64,000 nt of DNA, taken from Toxorhynchites rutilus septentrionalis. Its lineage: Eukaryota; Arthropoda; Insecta; Diptera; Culicidae. Position numbers and translations under genes: made by a program. Under the pieces are notes generated by a model that saw only the letters and a list, made by a program, of their open reading frames with translations, made no database searches and had not been told where the DNA came from. Positions 34,359-45,264 of the stretch are shown here, piece after piece; the first letter of the stretch is position 1, and every line of letters begins with the position of its first letter. The stretch lies in contig NC_073746.1 of assembly GCF_029784135.1 (NCBI RefSeq), forward strand, positions 252,530,494-252,594,493, written 5' to 3'.

Positions 34359-34374
34359 GGCCCTGAAAAGCGCC
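34359..34374 (-). promoter_or_regulatory. histone-type 3' stem-loop (one mismatch)
   Basis: On the minus strand, GGCGCTTTTCAGGGCC resembles the histone mRNA 3' stem-loop with one unpaired stem position. It lies about 200 bp downstream of the H2A pseudogene, in the right orientation. Confidence 0.55.
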
Positions 34375-34569
34375 TTGTTTTATGGAATGGTTCCAATTTA
34401 GAAAACTTAGTACTCGTGGTTTTGAAAAAAAAAAACCATTTCGAACGCACTCGATGCCGCCTTGTTCTGGATTTGCCACCAAAGCAGATTGTAAAAAGAA
34501 CAAACTTTTTTCTTCTGCTACCTGCTGCCGTTTTGCGATTGCGTTTGCCACTCGCCACTCGCTGCAACT

Positions 34570-34798
34570 GCCTGTTGTTATCTTGATGTGTTCTGTTCTG
34601 AATGCGGTTTTTCTAATCGTCGCGAGCAGCTTTACCAGCCAACTCGATCACTTCGGCGGCCGAAACTATATAACGCCGGCTAGGTGGACTGGTGCACTGG
34701 TACTAACGCGCTCGGCCTAGCTACCCTTGCGGGGAACTCCATATCAACACGGTTCGAGCGGGATTTTGCCTTTCCCTTCACTTTTCCTCCTTTACCAT
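34570..34798 (-). pseudogene. histone H2A pseudogene fragment
   Basis: Minus-strand translation from 34796 gives GKGGKVKGKAKSRSNR, the H2A N-terminal tail, followed by EFP. A deletion removes the first helices of the histone fold. In shifted frames it continues as AERVSTSAPVHLAG and SAAEVIELAGKAARD, recognisable as the H2A segment AERVG.GAPVYLAA...AAEVLELAGNAARD. A stop (TAG, about 34614-34616) and degraded text follow. The C-terminal third is absent or unrecognisable. Replication-dependent H2A genes end in a stem-loop, and a mutated one is found downstream at 34359-34374. It is non-functional; it could have arisen from a cluster gene by duplication or transduction. Confidence 0.75.
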
Positions 34799-35054
34799 GT
34801 CCAACCCAAGCACCCATGTTGGTTTGTTGATGTGTTGTGATGCGAACCGATGTGGTGTACGGTTTGAATGAGAATGATCGTTACGGCAGCGGAGCGGGGA
34901 TTTTTAAGCTGACTGGCTGGCTCGAGAATTACTGCGACCAATGTTTCGTTCATCTTTTTCTTTTTCCTTTCCAATCGTGCTTCATTCTATTTCGCTGCTG
35001 CTCTGGTTGCCCGTTTTGGTCGGTACGATTTGAGGAGCACAAAATGGACCAATC

Positions 35055-35316
35055 AAAAATGGGCACATAGGGCATTTTGACAATGCTTGATATTTCACAA
35101 TTATTCAATTATTTATCTCAAGAAAAATGAAATGTTATTCGTTATGATAGATGCGTAGATATATTTCCTATCAATTGATGCAAAAACCTTTGCGATCTAT
35201 TGAGAAATGCTCGAGTTATAAGCATTCCAAATCTTGCATTTTTTCCTACTTGTTCAGTGCCTAGATTTCCATTTCACCCCCTATATCTTCCGGTTAGACG
35301 TAGTCCTACGTCAAAA
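35055..35316 (+). repeat. Z-family right-end fragment
   Basis: Matches 57120-57370 of Z copy 2: GATAGATGCGTAGA...CCTATCAATTGATGCAAA...TATAAGCATTC...TTCCGGTTAGACGTAGTCC. It ends with the palindrome GACGTAGTCCTACGTC (35297-35312). The left part of Z is missing. Confidence 0.75.
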
Positions 35317-35539
35317 GCATGTCCAAAAGATCATATTTTTTTCTAATTTCTCATGTAGCTCTGAATCACACTGGATTTCAATGAGTTCCAGCTGCATGTT
35401 TTCATGAGGCATGTTCATCATCAAAACTGAATCTGAATCTGATTAAGATTGCGTTACTTAATGTGACATAGGGGGAGGGGGTTGTTGTAATCGTTACGTA
35501 ACAAACTTCCATCTTAACAAGGGACTTCATCTCGGGTGT

Positions 35540-35790
35540 GAGTTCAAAGTTTCGAAAACGAAAGCGTTACACCGGAACAACCAGATTTTGAGCGTTAATA
35601 CCTCCTACAACTAAACGAAATGATAAACGATAAACGCTTCATTCGAAAGATAAAATGTCTACGCGTTATATGCTTGTTATTTTTTTATTCAAAAACTTGT
35701 TTCAATAGCCCTTAAATTGCTTTCAAAACAGGCTATTGAAATTACACCAATTGGTATATAAGCGCGTGCCGCTCGGAAATCCACTCAATT
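35540..35790 (+). repeat. dispersed repeat with TATA-like motif
   Basis: GAAAACGAAAGCGTTACAC and TTCATTCGAAAGATAAAA recur at 2395-2560 and, inverted, around 46540-46660 and 47000-47030. GGTATATAAGCGCG at 35753 looks like a TATA box just before the minisatellite. No attached gene. Confidence 0.5.
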
Positions 35791-35839
35791 ATGATGGCGA
35801 TCCACGATCGCTGGAATGAATGGATGTTCCCCTTACACA

Positions 35840-36140
35840 GACTTCATGGATCATGGATTGGGGAAATCACTTGCGTTTTTGCAAAGCGGAATGTTTCCCT
35901 AACACAGATTTCAAAACCATGGAGCCTGGGGAAATCGACATTACAAAATAGATGCAAGCTGCGGGTACTTTTGTACTCGCCTGGCGTTTCTGCAAATCGG
36001 AATATTTTCCTAACACAGATTTCTAAACCATTGAGCCTGGGGAAATCGGGATTGCAAAAAAGATGCAAGCAGCGGGTACCTTTGTACTCGCCTGGCGTTT
36101 CTGCAAATCGGAATGTTTCCCTGCATTGCAGGTGCATGCA
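35840..36140. repeat. minisatellite of CCCTAACACAG units
   Basis: Three or more diverged tandem units of about 110 bp: TTTCCCTAACACAGATTTC, then AAAACCATGGAGCCTGGGGA, AATCGGCATT-like and ATGCAAGCTGCGGGTAC blocks. The same unit is repeated inside both Z copies (44230-44720, 56590-57090). A Z-type left end (CCTACGTCAACCTTGCGGTA) lies at 36564-36585, so 35.05-36.6 kb is built of Z-family pieces. Confidence 0.75.
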
Positions 36141-36141
36141 T

Positions 36142-37344
36142 GTCGGTAGTACTTTTATACCCCCATGCATTTTTACACCTCGGAATTCGTTTTGCTAACA
36201 TGGTCTACAAAAGCGGGTTCAAATGCAACGATTTGGCTCGGTTATTCAAGACTGCATTGGAAGATATCCCTTCACGTCGCCAGCTCACTGAACTTCACTG
36301 TGACTGAACGCATACCGTTTGATGATTTGGCAAAATGTTGACAACTATTTGCTGCGATAACTACTTCCATAATGCATGAATTGTACTAAATTGGGATTTG
36401 TTCGCAATTGAGTTCGTAAATTGTTTCATTCATTCACTAGTTTATTCAATACACACAAAAGATAGCTCTGCGCAGCGGCGATATCGTACCCAATGAGGAA
36501 CATCCGAGGTGCGACTATTGCTAGCTGAAGAAACACAAATGATTACTAAGCCAACGGCAGCCCTACGTCAACCTTGCGGTAATATCATAGGTATAACCCA
36601 TCTATAGTTTTTATTCCTGAATAAATCAATGCGCCTCTACATGATTAAGCAGCTGATTTCGATTCTGGGATGGAATGAGGTGTGTTTCCTGAGACAAGAT
36701 GATAAAGCACGTGTTTTAACTAGCTAAACAGTAGTGAATAGGCAGGCACCGATTAATGCATCTCGAATATAGCAGATGTAAGCATTAATTTTCCTCCTCT
36801 GTTTGTTCGGAATTCTATGAACTTGTCGACATGGATGAAGATGATTTTAGTACATTTTAAATAATTTTATCCGAAGAACCTTTGATTCCGACCTGGGCTC
36901 TGGGATCTGATTTGTTACGTTGATATTTTCATGATTTAATAAAATCTAAAATATAATGAAAATTGTTCAATCGACTTTGACTTTGTGCACAGATTATGTT
37001 TGCGTTACGTAACATGAGGGGGAGGTAGTCCAAAAACCGCATTTTTAGCGTTACATAATTTGTGCACCACGCTTTATATGAAATATGGAAAACGAAAATT
37101 CAACTAAACTTACCACACATAGCAGGAGCTCCATCAGGATATTTTCTCCAACGATAGATGGAATTTCTGCTGGACTTTACGCAGTGCGTTGAAAATATAG
37201 GGGCCTGTTGTTCCTTTCATAAGAAAAAGGCTAGCCAATTCCTCCTTCACCTCATAACCCATGGATATCTCCCGAACAAATAGAACTAATTATCGCCTTT
37301 GATCGAACCCGTTTTTTCCGCAACAATGTAATTTAATCTGAAAC
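36142..37344. other. intergenic; Z-type terminus at 36564-36605
   Basis: Apart from the Z-type terminal sequence (CTACGTCAACCTTGCGGTAA followed by TATCATAGGTATAACCC) nothing is recognised. Confidence 0.5.
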
Positions 37345-37346
37345 TA

Positions 37347-38436
37347 GGTGTACCGGTAAGTTTCTTCGATGGTGTAACTTGATTATTATTCCAGTGAATC
37401 AAATTTCCAGACATTCGTTGGAAAGCTACTGTCATTGCACGTCTTTTTCAATATATGTCAAAAAGTTTAACGTGTCAGACGTGGTTTTGAAATTTTGGTA
37501 ATTTTGACTTGAAAGACGAACAACATGCCGGACTGCCAAAAAAGTTTGAAGATGAAGAATTGGAGGCTTTACTCGATCAAGATCCGTTACAAACGCAACA
37601 AGAACTTGCAGATACACTTGGGGTAGCTCAGCAAACCATATCCGATCGTTTAAAAGCAACGGGAATGATTCGAAAGATAGGACATTGGGTGCCGTATGAA
37701 TTGAAGCCACGAGACGTCGAACGCCGTTTTTCCACGTGCGAACAACTGCCCCAACGGCATAAATGAAAGGGTTTTTTGCATCGAATCGTTACTGGCGATG
37801 AAAAGTGGGTCCATTACGACAATTTTAAACGTCGGGCAACGTACCCCGGCCATGCATCAACATCGACGGTCGCGCGGAATATTCATGGCCAGAAGGTTAT
37901 GCTGTCTATTTAGTGGAACCGGCTGGGTGTGATGTATTATGAGCTGTTCAAACCGAATGAAACCATTACGGGGGACCTCTACCGACAATGGATGCCTTTG
38001 AGCCGTGCACTGAAGGAAAAACGGCCACAATACGAGCAAAGACACGATAAAGTTATTTTGCAGCACGACAATGCTCGGCCGCATGTCGCGAAACCGGTCA
38101 AAACATACTTGGAAATGCTGAAATGGGAGGTCCTATCCCACCCGCCGTATTCTCCAGACATTGCTCCGTCCGATTACTACCTTTTTCGATCGATGCAACA
38201 TGGCCTGGTTGACCAGCATTTTTCAAATTTTGAGGAAGTCAAAAATTAGATCGATTCGTGGTTAGCCGACAAACCGGCCGATTATTCCCACAAAGGGATC
38301 CGTGAATTGCCAGAAAGATGGGAAAAAGTTGTGTCTAGCGATGGGCAATACTTTGAATATTAAATTTATAACCATTTTTGCAGAACAAAGCATTAATTTT
38401 TGAAAAAAAAACACCGAAAAAACTTACCGGTACTCC
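37347..38436 (+). mobile_element. mariner transposon, mauritiana-like, inactive
   Basis: The inverted ends GGTGTACCGGTAAGTTT (37347) and AAACTTACCGGTACTCC (to 38436) are flanked by TA (37345-37346, 38437-38438). 1090 bp. Belongs to a different mariner subfamily from the 31.7-kb copy. Confidence 0.9.
37443..38363 (+). pseudogene. mauritiana-type mariner transposase with four stops
   Basis: A single reading frame runs the length without frameshift: TCQTWF-stop-NFGNFDLKDEQH, WVPYELKPRDVERR, IVTGDEKWVHYDN, MYYELFKPNET, LQHDNARPHVAK, YSPDIAPSDYYLFRSM and ELPERWEKVVSSDGQYFEY. All three catalytic aspartates remain (34 residues between the second and third). In-frame stops are at 37488-37490, 37764-37766, 37911-37913 and 38247-38249; the natural stop is at 38361-38363. 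The first 30-40 codons are not recognisable. Nonsense changes without indels point to decay by point mutation. Confidence 0.93.
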
Positions 38437-38486
38437 TATTACATTTCGGACCATTCCATCTGGAAAACATTTCCTCCATCAGACTA

Positions 38487-40475
38487 GGATTGGGCGATCT
38501 TTAGAAGAAGATCGATCTTGACGAACCGATTTTCTAAACGGCGTAGAGATCGATTCACTGATTGAATCGGTTCCAGAGAATCTATCTTTGAAAAATTGAA
38601 TGCCTTTTTTACAATTTATTTACTTATTCTATATATGTGTTGTCTTTTCTTTAAACGTGAAATAAACATTTCACATTTCTATTCAAACATCAAAGGCATT
38701 TTACACCCATACCTCGCTTTACGGCCTAGATACGTTCCACGAAATTCGGCCGCGAAGCGAAAAGCCGTATAATCAATGATTCTAATACAAATTCATACAA
38801 ATTCAATCAGATCGGTTCAAGTTTGTTAAATATGTAACATGGTTTATCATTCAAAATGCATTTATTTTTTTTTATTTTTATTTAATTTGAATCAAAAATT
38901 AAATTTATTTAAATTTATTTCATTTAAATCAAAATTACATACATAACATAAACATAAAACATACCACACACAACACATACAACATACATACATAAAAACC
39001 AACAATAATCTATAAACAAAAATGAAACAACTTCATGTTACATGGAATATGTGTATGTATATAAGTTATCACCATCCACTTTCCCAAAGGATGATTCATC
39101 AACCACATTCACTTTCCCGATTCTGAAAACATAAATAAAACTTCGTATCAACGAATTTCCGAAAACGCTGATCAACCGTTCATATTTCCAAATATCAACA
39201 TTTTCATCATCCAACTAATGCAACCAATGTAATGCTGACGAATCACACCACCAACGATTACCGTTCAACTTTCCAAACATCAACATCTTGCATCATTCAA
39301 CAAACGCACCGAGGAATACTTACGAATCATCACCATCCAGCATTATCTGGTGTTTACAAACCATCCGAATGGAATCTTTATCTAGTCCGATACTTAGCTA
39401 ACGTTCATTCATCATCGTAGCGAGAAGATAACAGCGAATCATCATCTAGCACCAATGCCACGATCAACTCAACCAATGTTTACTAATATTGCACCGAGAA
39501 ATCTAAGTGTCAACATTTTATCAGCGCTGAATGAGAAGACATCAACAAGGTTTGCTTTCATAAATAGCGGATAGGTATTTAAGGAAAGGATCGATCAGAA
39601 TAAAGTCAGTCATAATTCAAAATTGAAACAAACATCTATGATTTAGTTTTTAAAAATCCCTTTGGTTCGGTAAAGTAGTTAACTTATATACCTAATTTGT
39701 ATGTTGCTTAAGTTATTGTCTCATAAATATTTTTTCACTTCTGTACAAAAGTGATTTTTGAATCAATCCTCTTTTTTTTGCCGTTATAACGAAACATTTT
39801 AGGCCGTAAATCGAAAACGTGCCTGAATTGAAGAGGCCCGTTATAGCGAAATGCCGTATGAAGAGCGGCTATACAGCGAGGTATGGGTGTATTTGATTCT
39901 CAGCACGAAGGTCAGAAAAAAATGAAAGCACAATAAAAAATTTATTTTCCAGAGCATTCATCCTGTTCCGTCATGGAATTATTTAAGTTAATAAACTAAT
40001 TAAAATATTAGAAATTCGCAACTGATATTCATCCAGAGTCCCGCTTACAATAATCCCATAAAATTCAACCGTGTCGTACATCTGACATTTAGTCGAAATC
40101 TTGGTAGCAGTCCTAGTTCTAGAAAAGAACACTTCGGCAGGACCTGATTTAACCATCCAGTTTTGTCACAATTTTCACTGTCAACTTTGCGGATGTGATG
40201 ATGTAAATATAACTTATGACCACTTATTTTGTAATTATTTACAAAACTACCTTTTTGAAAACTACCTTGACAAACTTGAAAGAGGTCCAATGTTTATGAA
40301 ACTTGCCAGGTGGTTTTTGATGAGATTAAAATCAATGTTCACTAAAACACAAATCTACGAAAAAAAAAATTACAATTTTCGAGATTTTTCGGAGTAGAAA
40401 GAATCGATCTTAAAAATCGTTAATCCGATGGTAAAAGATCGATCTTCCACGAATCGATCCAAGGTCGCCCAATCC
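38487..40475. mobile_element. W-family non-autonomous element
   Basis: The ends are GGATTGGGCGATCTTTAG (38487) and AGGTCGCCCAATCC (to 40475), with many GATCGATC motifs just inside both. It is interrupted by the MITE at 38704-39889. Without it, about 800 bp remain. A related, partly deleted copy lies in opposite orientation at 59210-60566, and a lone end at 7190-7270. Non-coding. Confidence 0.7.
38704..39889. mobile_element. nested pogo/Tigger-like element, 1.2 kb
   Basis: CACCCATACCTCGCTTTACG (38704) and its imperfect complement, ending GCGAGGTATGGGTG (39889), are flanked by TA at 38702-38703 and 39890-39891. CCGTATAA/CGTTATAACG motifs recur near both ends. The interior (about 38940-39620) is low-complexity ACAT/CATCA-rich sequence without coding capacity. 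It is inserted in the W element. Confidence 0.75.
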
Positions 40476-40619
40476 AACATCAGAGCTTTTTCGTTTATTG
40501 CTTGTGTTGACCCAAGGCACGCAACCGAGAGCAAAAAAAAAAGAAGCGATTGGCAATAGACACTGAAATGGTGAATGAACTCTACTATCTTTCGATGGCG
40601 AAAACGCAGCAAAAATCAA

Positions 40620-41005
40620 ATAAACTCTCTCTCTCTCTTTTCTCTCTTCACTCTATTTGTATCCCTTCTCTCTTATATGTCTCCTCTCTCTATCTCTTCT
40701 TTCTCTTTCTATCTTTTATTTCTCTATCTCTTCTCTCTGTTTCTATCCCTTCTATCTCCTTCTATCTCTTCTCTACCCATCTCTTTTTTCTCTTTCTCTC
40801 TCTTATCTCTTTATCTTACCTCTTCTCTATTTATCTTTTCTTTCTCTTTCTATCTCTCCTCTTTCTATCTCTTCTCTTTCTATCTCTTCTACTCTCTTTT
40901 TCTATCTCTTTTTTATCTATCTTTGCTCTCTTGAGTTCTTCTCTCTCCGTCTATTCTCTTTGTTTCTATCTTTTCTCTCTTGTTCTCCTCTCTCTCCCTC
41001 ATCCC
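40620..41005 (+). repeat. polypyrimidine (CTCTTTCTAT)n-like tract
   Basis: About 385 bp of almost pure C/T with scattered A (TCTCTTCTCTTTCTATCTC and variants). It is strongly strand-asymmetric. All reading frames are Leu/Ser/Phe-rich low-complexity and are not genes. Confidence 0.95.
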
Positions 41006-42206
41006 TCCGCTTCCATGCATCCGGTTCTCATTGCTGTCAACCGGCAGTAACTGTGAGAGTACGCAGAAACTCTACCGAAAATAAACAAAAGTCCACCGAG
41101 CACTAACAAGATCAACTATCAGAATGTTGAATTAACATGAAAAAAACGAGAAAGAAACCAGACAATGGTCAGCTTGGATATACCCAGCTAAAAAGAATTA
41201 CTCATTACAAGTAATTTTTACTCAGTTGTATAGAGGAACTTTCAACTATATTCACTTCATCACCCAAATGAAGTAATTTTTTCCAACATTTTTCAAATCT
41301 GATTGCCGGCCGCATAAACGACACCACTGCTCTACAAGGCTTCAGCCAGATATGCCATTCTCCGTGATTTTTCAGGATTTCCCAGATTTTTTGGCACGCT
41401 CCCTGATATCCTGACAAACATTCAATTTTACCTGAGTTCTCTGAAATGATCCTGATTTGTACTGATTTTTGCATTTTTTTTTTTTTTTGCTTTATCAGAA
41501 TAAAATTATCCGTAATATGCACTCGATAAGAAAACTAGAGGAACAGAGTGCGAAATCGGAAATTCTAAGTGAGTTTTGACATGCTGTAACTTCGTGAAAA
41601 ATCAACGCATATCGATTGGATGCACTTCATTTTGAAGCTACAACATTTTGACGTAATGTGAAGTCTCTGCTCCACGCCGATAAGCCGCAGACGATTGACG
41701 CTTTCGAAGACATCCTTCGCCAGCTCACCATCCGATGTAGCTACATGTCGGAAAAATGACAAAGAATTCAGTGTTTTCAATGTTGTATGACAATAAACCA
41801 ATACTGTATTTTAGTTTAATCCAGCCGGGTGCTGATTGATGCTAGGATCGTTAGCAAAATCTCATGCAGAACTGCCATGCAAAAAAAGAGAAAATTTCAG
41901 TGAGGAACTCGATATGTTGACTTCTCTCAGTTCGATAGGGGTTCAATTTGGACGTCACCTACGTTGTTTTATCCCAATGTTGAAGTTCTATGTCTCTAAA
42001 AAACACTCTACACATTAGCCATCATTTCCGATATTTTCCCGCCTAAGAATTAGATTCGATCACAGAATGTGATAATCACTAGCCATTAATACAACATTGT
42101 CATCGATTTTCGTGTTATTGCATCCGACTCATATTCAACGAAAAAAACAAATGAAGCATCGCATTTACATTTACTTATCACAACGCTCGCTCAGCGAATT
42201 ACGGTG
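41006..42206. other. intergenic downstream of TTC1
   Basis: 41340-41480 is a partial, inverted relative of the MITE at 1162-1468. Otherwise nothing recognised. Confidence 0.5.
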
Positions 42207-43174
42207 CTATTTATTCTTGAAATTTATCGAATAGGAACCGCTGGAATCCTGTTTCATCTCGAAGTTCTGCGTTGACAGCCCGAAAGGTCGCAATATCATA
42301 TTGCCTAGGTCCTTCAACTTACTCATCATTTCCTGCTTGAGGCGTTCGTTGCGTTCCTCTATTTTCGGTGCCAGGCGAGTTTGAGCCGCTCTCGCTTCAA
42401 CGTTAGAAGGATCCAGTTCTAGGATTTTTTTGGAATCCTCCAAGCTCTCGTCCAGCTTGTCCTGCTCCTCGTACAGTGCAGCACGTCTAGAATTAGATAC
42501 AATAATCGTTAGGTAAAATTATGTATTGACATATGGTGCCATCAAGACAAATCAATCAGTGGGGCAACTGTAAATAATTACCTTAGCAGTGCCTTCAGGT
42601 AGTTGGGATTATGTTCCAGAGCTTTGGTACAGTCCTCGATGGCAGAGGGCTTATAGTTAAGTTTAGTTTTGGCGGCAGCACGATTCGCGTACAGAATCGA
42701 TCGCTCCGTCGAATATTCGACGGGACAAATCCGCAATGCCCCCGTGTAAACATTCGCCGACTTTTCAAAATCTCCCTTTCTGAACAAATCATTGCCTTCA
42801 TTTTTCAGCTCATCCGCTTTCAACTTATTAGCTTGCTTTTCTTCTTCGGTCAGGGCCTTTTCGAAGTCCCGCTGAGACTCGTCATCCACAAAATCATCCT
42901 CTGTGTGACCTGATTTCAACTCTTTTCCTACAGTTTCTTCGCCGTCACTCCCGCAATCACTACGACAGTCCACGAACTTCTCCGTCTGTTCCGATGGTGC
43001 CGAAGTATCCACTCGTGGTGAGTTGCCTATATGTACACCGGTGACTTGTTCGATGACTTCGTCCACCGCTGCTTCGTTGAATCCTTTGCTCGATGCATTC
43101 TCGAATCTTTCCTCGTCACTGTCCGACGCATTCACTGGTGTCGGACGTTTCAGCTTCTCTGGAGCGGAATCCAT
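42207..43174 (-). CDS. TTC1: tetratricopeptide repeat protein 1
   Basis: Two coding exons: 43174-42582 and 42486-42207, joined across a 95-bp intron with GTAATT donor and TTCTAG acceptor. The split codon gives ALLR-RAAL. Product 290 aa, close to the length of human TTC1 (about 292). Residues 1-118 are acidic and low-complexity. Three TPR units span about 119-152 (ELKNEGNDLFRKGDFEKS), 157-190 (RSILYANRAAAKTKL) and 191-224 (KALLRRAALYEEQDKLDE). The C-terminus KLKDLGNMILRPFGLSTQNF and SYSINF is the conserved TTC1 signature. TPR proteins of this type bind chaperones and signalling partners in the cytosol. The start is the first ATG, preceded by an in-frame stop region. A polyadenylation hexamer AATAAA (42210-42215) overlaps the last two codons. 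Intact; no oddities in the frame. Confidence 0.96.
42210..42215 (-). other. AATAAA overlapping the TTC1 stop region
   Basis: The hexamer forms the last two sense codons (Asn-Lys) directly before the TAG stop. Whether it is used cannot be read from sequence; if it is, the 3' untranslated region would be only about 10-25 nt. Confidence 0.4.
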
Positions 43175-43949
43175 TATCTAGTTGATTCACGCTGAATACA
43201 CACGCCAAGCACCAACTTATAGTATTGATTTGCACTTACAAAAATCAAGGTAAATTGAGAATTTTGCTAATTATTTTTCGTTTATCAAAATTCTATCATC
43301 AAGATCTTACAGCTGTAAAGTTTTTGTTTACTAGTTGGTGTTTGTTTGACGTTTTTTATCATCGTGAGCAAGGCAGTTGAAATTTTTTGGCAGTGCTGCA
43401 AAAACTTATTTTCTGCCTACCCTTTTAAGTCAGGGTGAATATAACTATACTGCTGAAGGGAACTGAAAAAAAATCCTCGCCGAATCATGGAAACAGAGAA
43501 ACTATTCGTAAAGTGACTCAAACTCGTAATCGTACTCCACCATGCAGATATCTTTTCTTTTCTTTTGAATGTCGAAAACAAGCTTACGGAACAATCTGTT
43601 AAGATAAAGCCATAGTGTCATATGAGAGTTAAAAGGTTTGCTATCTGTTGATGGTTTTTCTTTCTTTAAGAATGGTGAATATATGTGCTAATAAATGAAA
43701 ATTGACTCAAACTCATATTCGTACGCTGGTACGTAATCTTAACACGAATTCGAAGGTGTTTCACAATTCTATCATTAGTATGGTATCCTTTGTTCATTGC
43801 AACTATCTTTAGCTTTCTTTAGCCGTAATCTACGGGTTTTTTTTTGTGTGTTCGGAAAGAATATCTATCATTTTTTTCATCAAGTGGTTTTAAAATCGTT
43901 ATTTTCAGAAAATTTAAGGTTTTTAAATTTCCTGCACAGATAATTTGTT
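43175..43949. other. upstream region of TTC1
   Basis: Should include the TTC1 promoter and 5' UTR. No TATA box is obvious within 100 bp of the ATG. The rest is AT-rich, nothing recognised. Confidence 0.4.
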
Positions 43950-44229
43950 GGTTTTGACGTGGGACTACGTCTAACCGGAATATATGGAGGGTAAAATGAA
44001 AACCTAAACACAGAACATGCAGGAAAAAATTAAAGATTTCGAATGCTTATAGCTCGTACATTTCGTACTGGATAGGAGAGATGTTTGCATCACTTGATAG
44101 GGAATATTTCTACGCATCTATCGCAACTAACAAAATGTTGTTTTTCATTAGATAAACAATTGAATAACTGTAAAATATTAGGCGTTATCTAAACGCCCTA
44201 ACTGCATCGTTTTGATTGGCCCGATTTAC

Positions 44230-44720
44230 GGTTTCCCTAACACAGCCATCAAAACCAAGCAGCCTTGGGGAAATCGGCATTGCAAATACATGAAAGTAGG
44301 GGGACTTTTGTTCTCATCGAAAAATGTTCCCTAACACAGACTTTAAAACCAAGCAGCGAAATCGGCATTGCAAGCACACGAAAGAGCCTAGAGGCGAGTG
44401 AACAGAAAAGTTTAAACCCTCTTAAAGCCAAAAAGAAGAAAAAGAACACACGAAAGTAGGGGGAGCTTTTGTTCCCACCGAAATGTGTTCCCTAATAGAG
44501 ATTTCTAAACCAAGGTGCCTGGAGAAATCGGTATTTCAAATTCATGCAAGTCGGGGGTATTTTTGTTCCGATTGAAATGTGTTTCCCTAACACAGACTTC
44601 AAAACCGAGGTTTCTGGGGAAATCGGCTCTGCAAATAAATGCAAACTGCGAGTACTTTTGTCCTCGCTTGCCTTTGTGCAGAGTGGAATATGTCTGTCCT
44701 AACATGATCTTCTAAACTTA
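44230..44720. repeat. CCCTAACACAG minisatellite in Z copy 1
   Basis: Starts of units at about 44234, 44327, 44487, 44582 and 44695, spacing roughly 93-113 bp plus the insertion. Same unit as 35840-36140 and 56590-57090. Confidence 0.8.
44385..44446 (+). mobile_element. ultra-short retroposon-like insertion, 62 bp
   Basis: It contains AGAGGCGAGTGAACAGAAAA and an A-rich tail, flanked by a 10-bp duplication CACACGAAAG (44375-44384 and 44447-44456). Z copy 2 has the empty site at 56939-56948 (single CACACGAAAG on the minus strand). It starts a few bases (AGCCT) earlier than the two 53-bp insertions. Confidence 0.78.
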
Positions 44721-45264
44721 GGAATCTGGGAAAATCGTGCAGACACTAGAAGCGAATGAACTTCCCAGTTTCAAGCAAATTCGAGATTCGAGAAGTTTGT
44801 ACACTTTTGGGATGTAAACTTCAGAGGGAAATGTAAAATAAAATAATCGTTTGATAATTTTTTTTTGTCTTTATTGGAAAGATTTTCAGCCTTAGGCTGG
44901 TTCATCAAACGTTTGATAATTCTTCCGTACATATATTTTATTCTAGTCATCATACCAAACGTAAAAGGTCCGTCATTAAATTTACTTGTAACGAAGAACA
45001 ATCAATCACAATAAATGAATTGACTTTACACGGCATTTGTTCATTTTTTTCACTCACAGAGCAAATATATTGAACTCAATTGAATTTGGAAACTGTTTCA
45101 TTCAATCAAGAATTTAATCAATACAAACGAATGATTGCTAAGCTAAGGTAGTTCCACGTGAACCTTGTGGTTATATCATAGATATAACCCACTAATTTTT
45201 TACTGGGATTGATGTTGGGAGATTGTGGAGTTATATCAATAACTTTTAAGCAAATTTAATGTAA

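Larger units (their letters stand above)
43950..45193 (-). mobile_element. Z-family element, copy 1
   Basis: Inverse of Z copy 2 (56094-57376), about 95-97% identical by eye in the left half. Its ends are TTGACGTGGGACTACGTC (43954) and the complement of TTCACGTGGAACTACC (to 45162), followed by an outer GGTTATATC-ATAGATATAACC palindrome. Contents: the CCCTAACACAG minisatellite (44230-44720) and a short open frame shared by both copies (45001-44800, VTSKFNDGPFTFGMM...). A 62-bp retroposon (44385-44446) is inserted in it. No transposase is recognised. Confidence 0.8.

Noticed and set aside
35840..36140. Regularly spaced repeats considered as a CRISPR-like array
   Set aside because: The genome is eukaryotic (spliced genes, SINEs). 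The units are diverged tandem minisatellite copies without unique spacers of constant length, as also at 44230-44720 and 56590-57090.
40550..41106. Overlapping Leu/Ser/Phe-rich frames resembling membrane proteins
   Set aside because: All three plus frames are open only because the DNA is a polypyrimidine tract.
42611..42913. 100-codon plus-strand frame opposite TTC1 exon 1
   Set aside because: Antisense shadow of a clear TTC1 exon.
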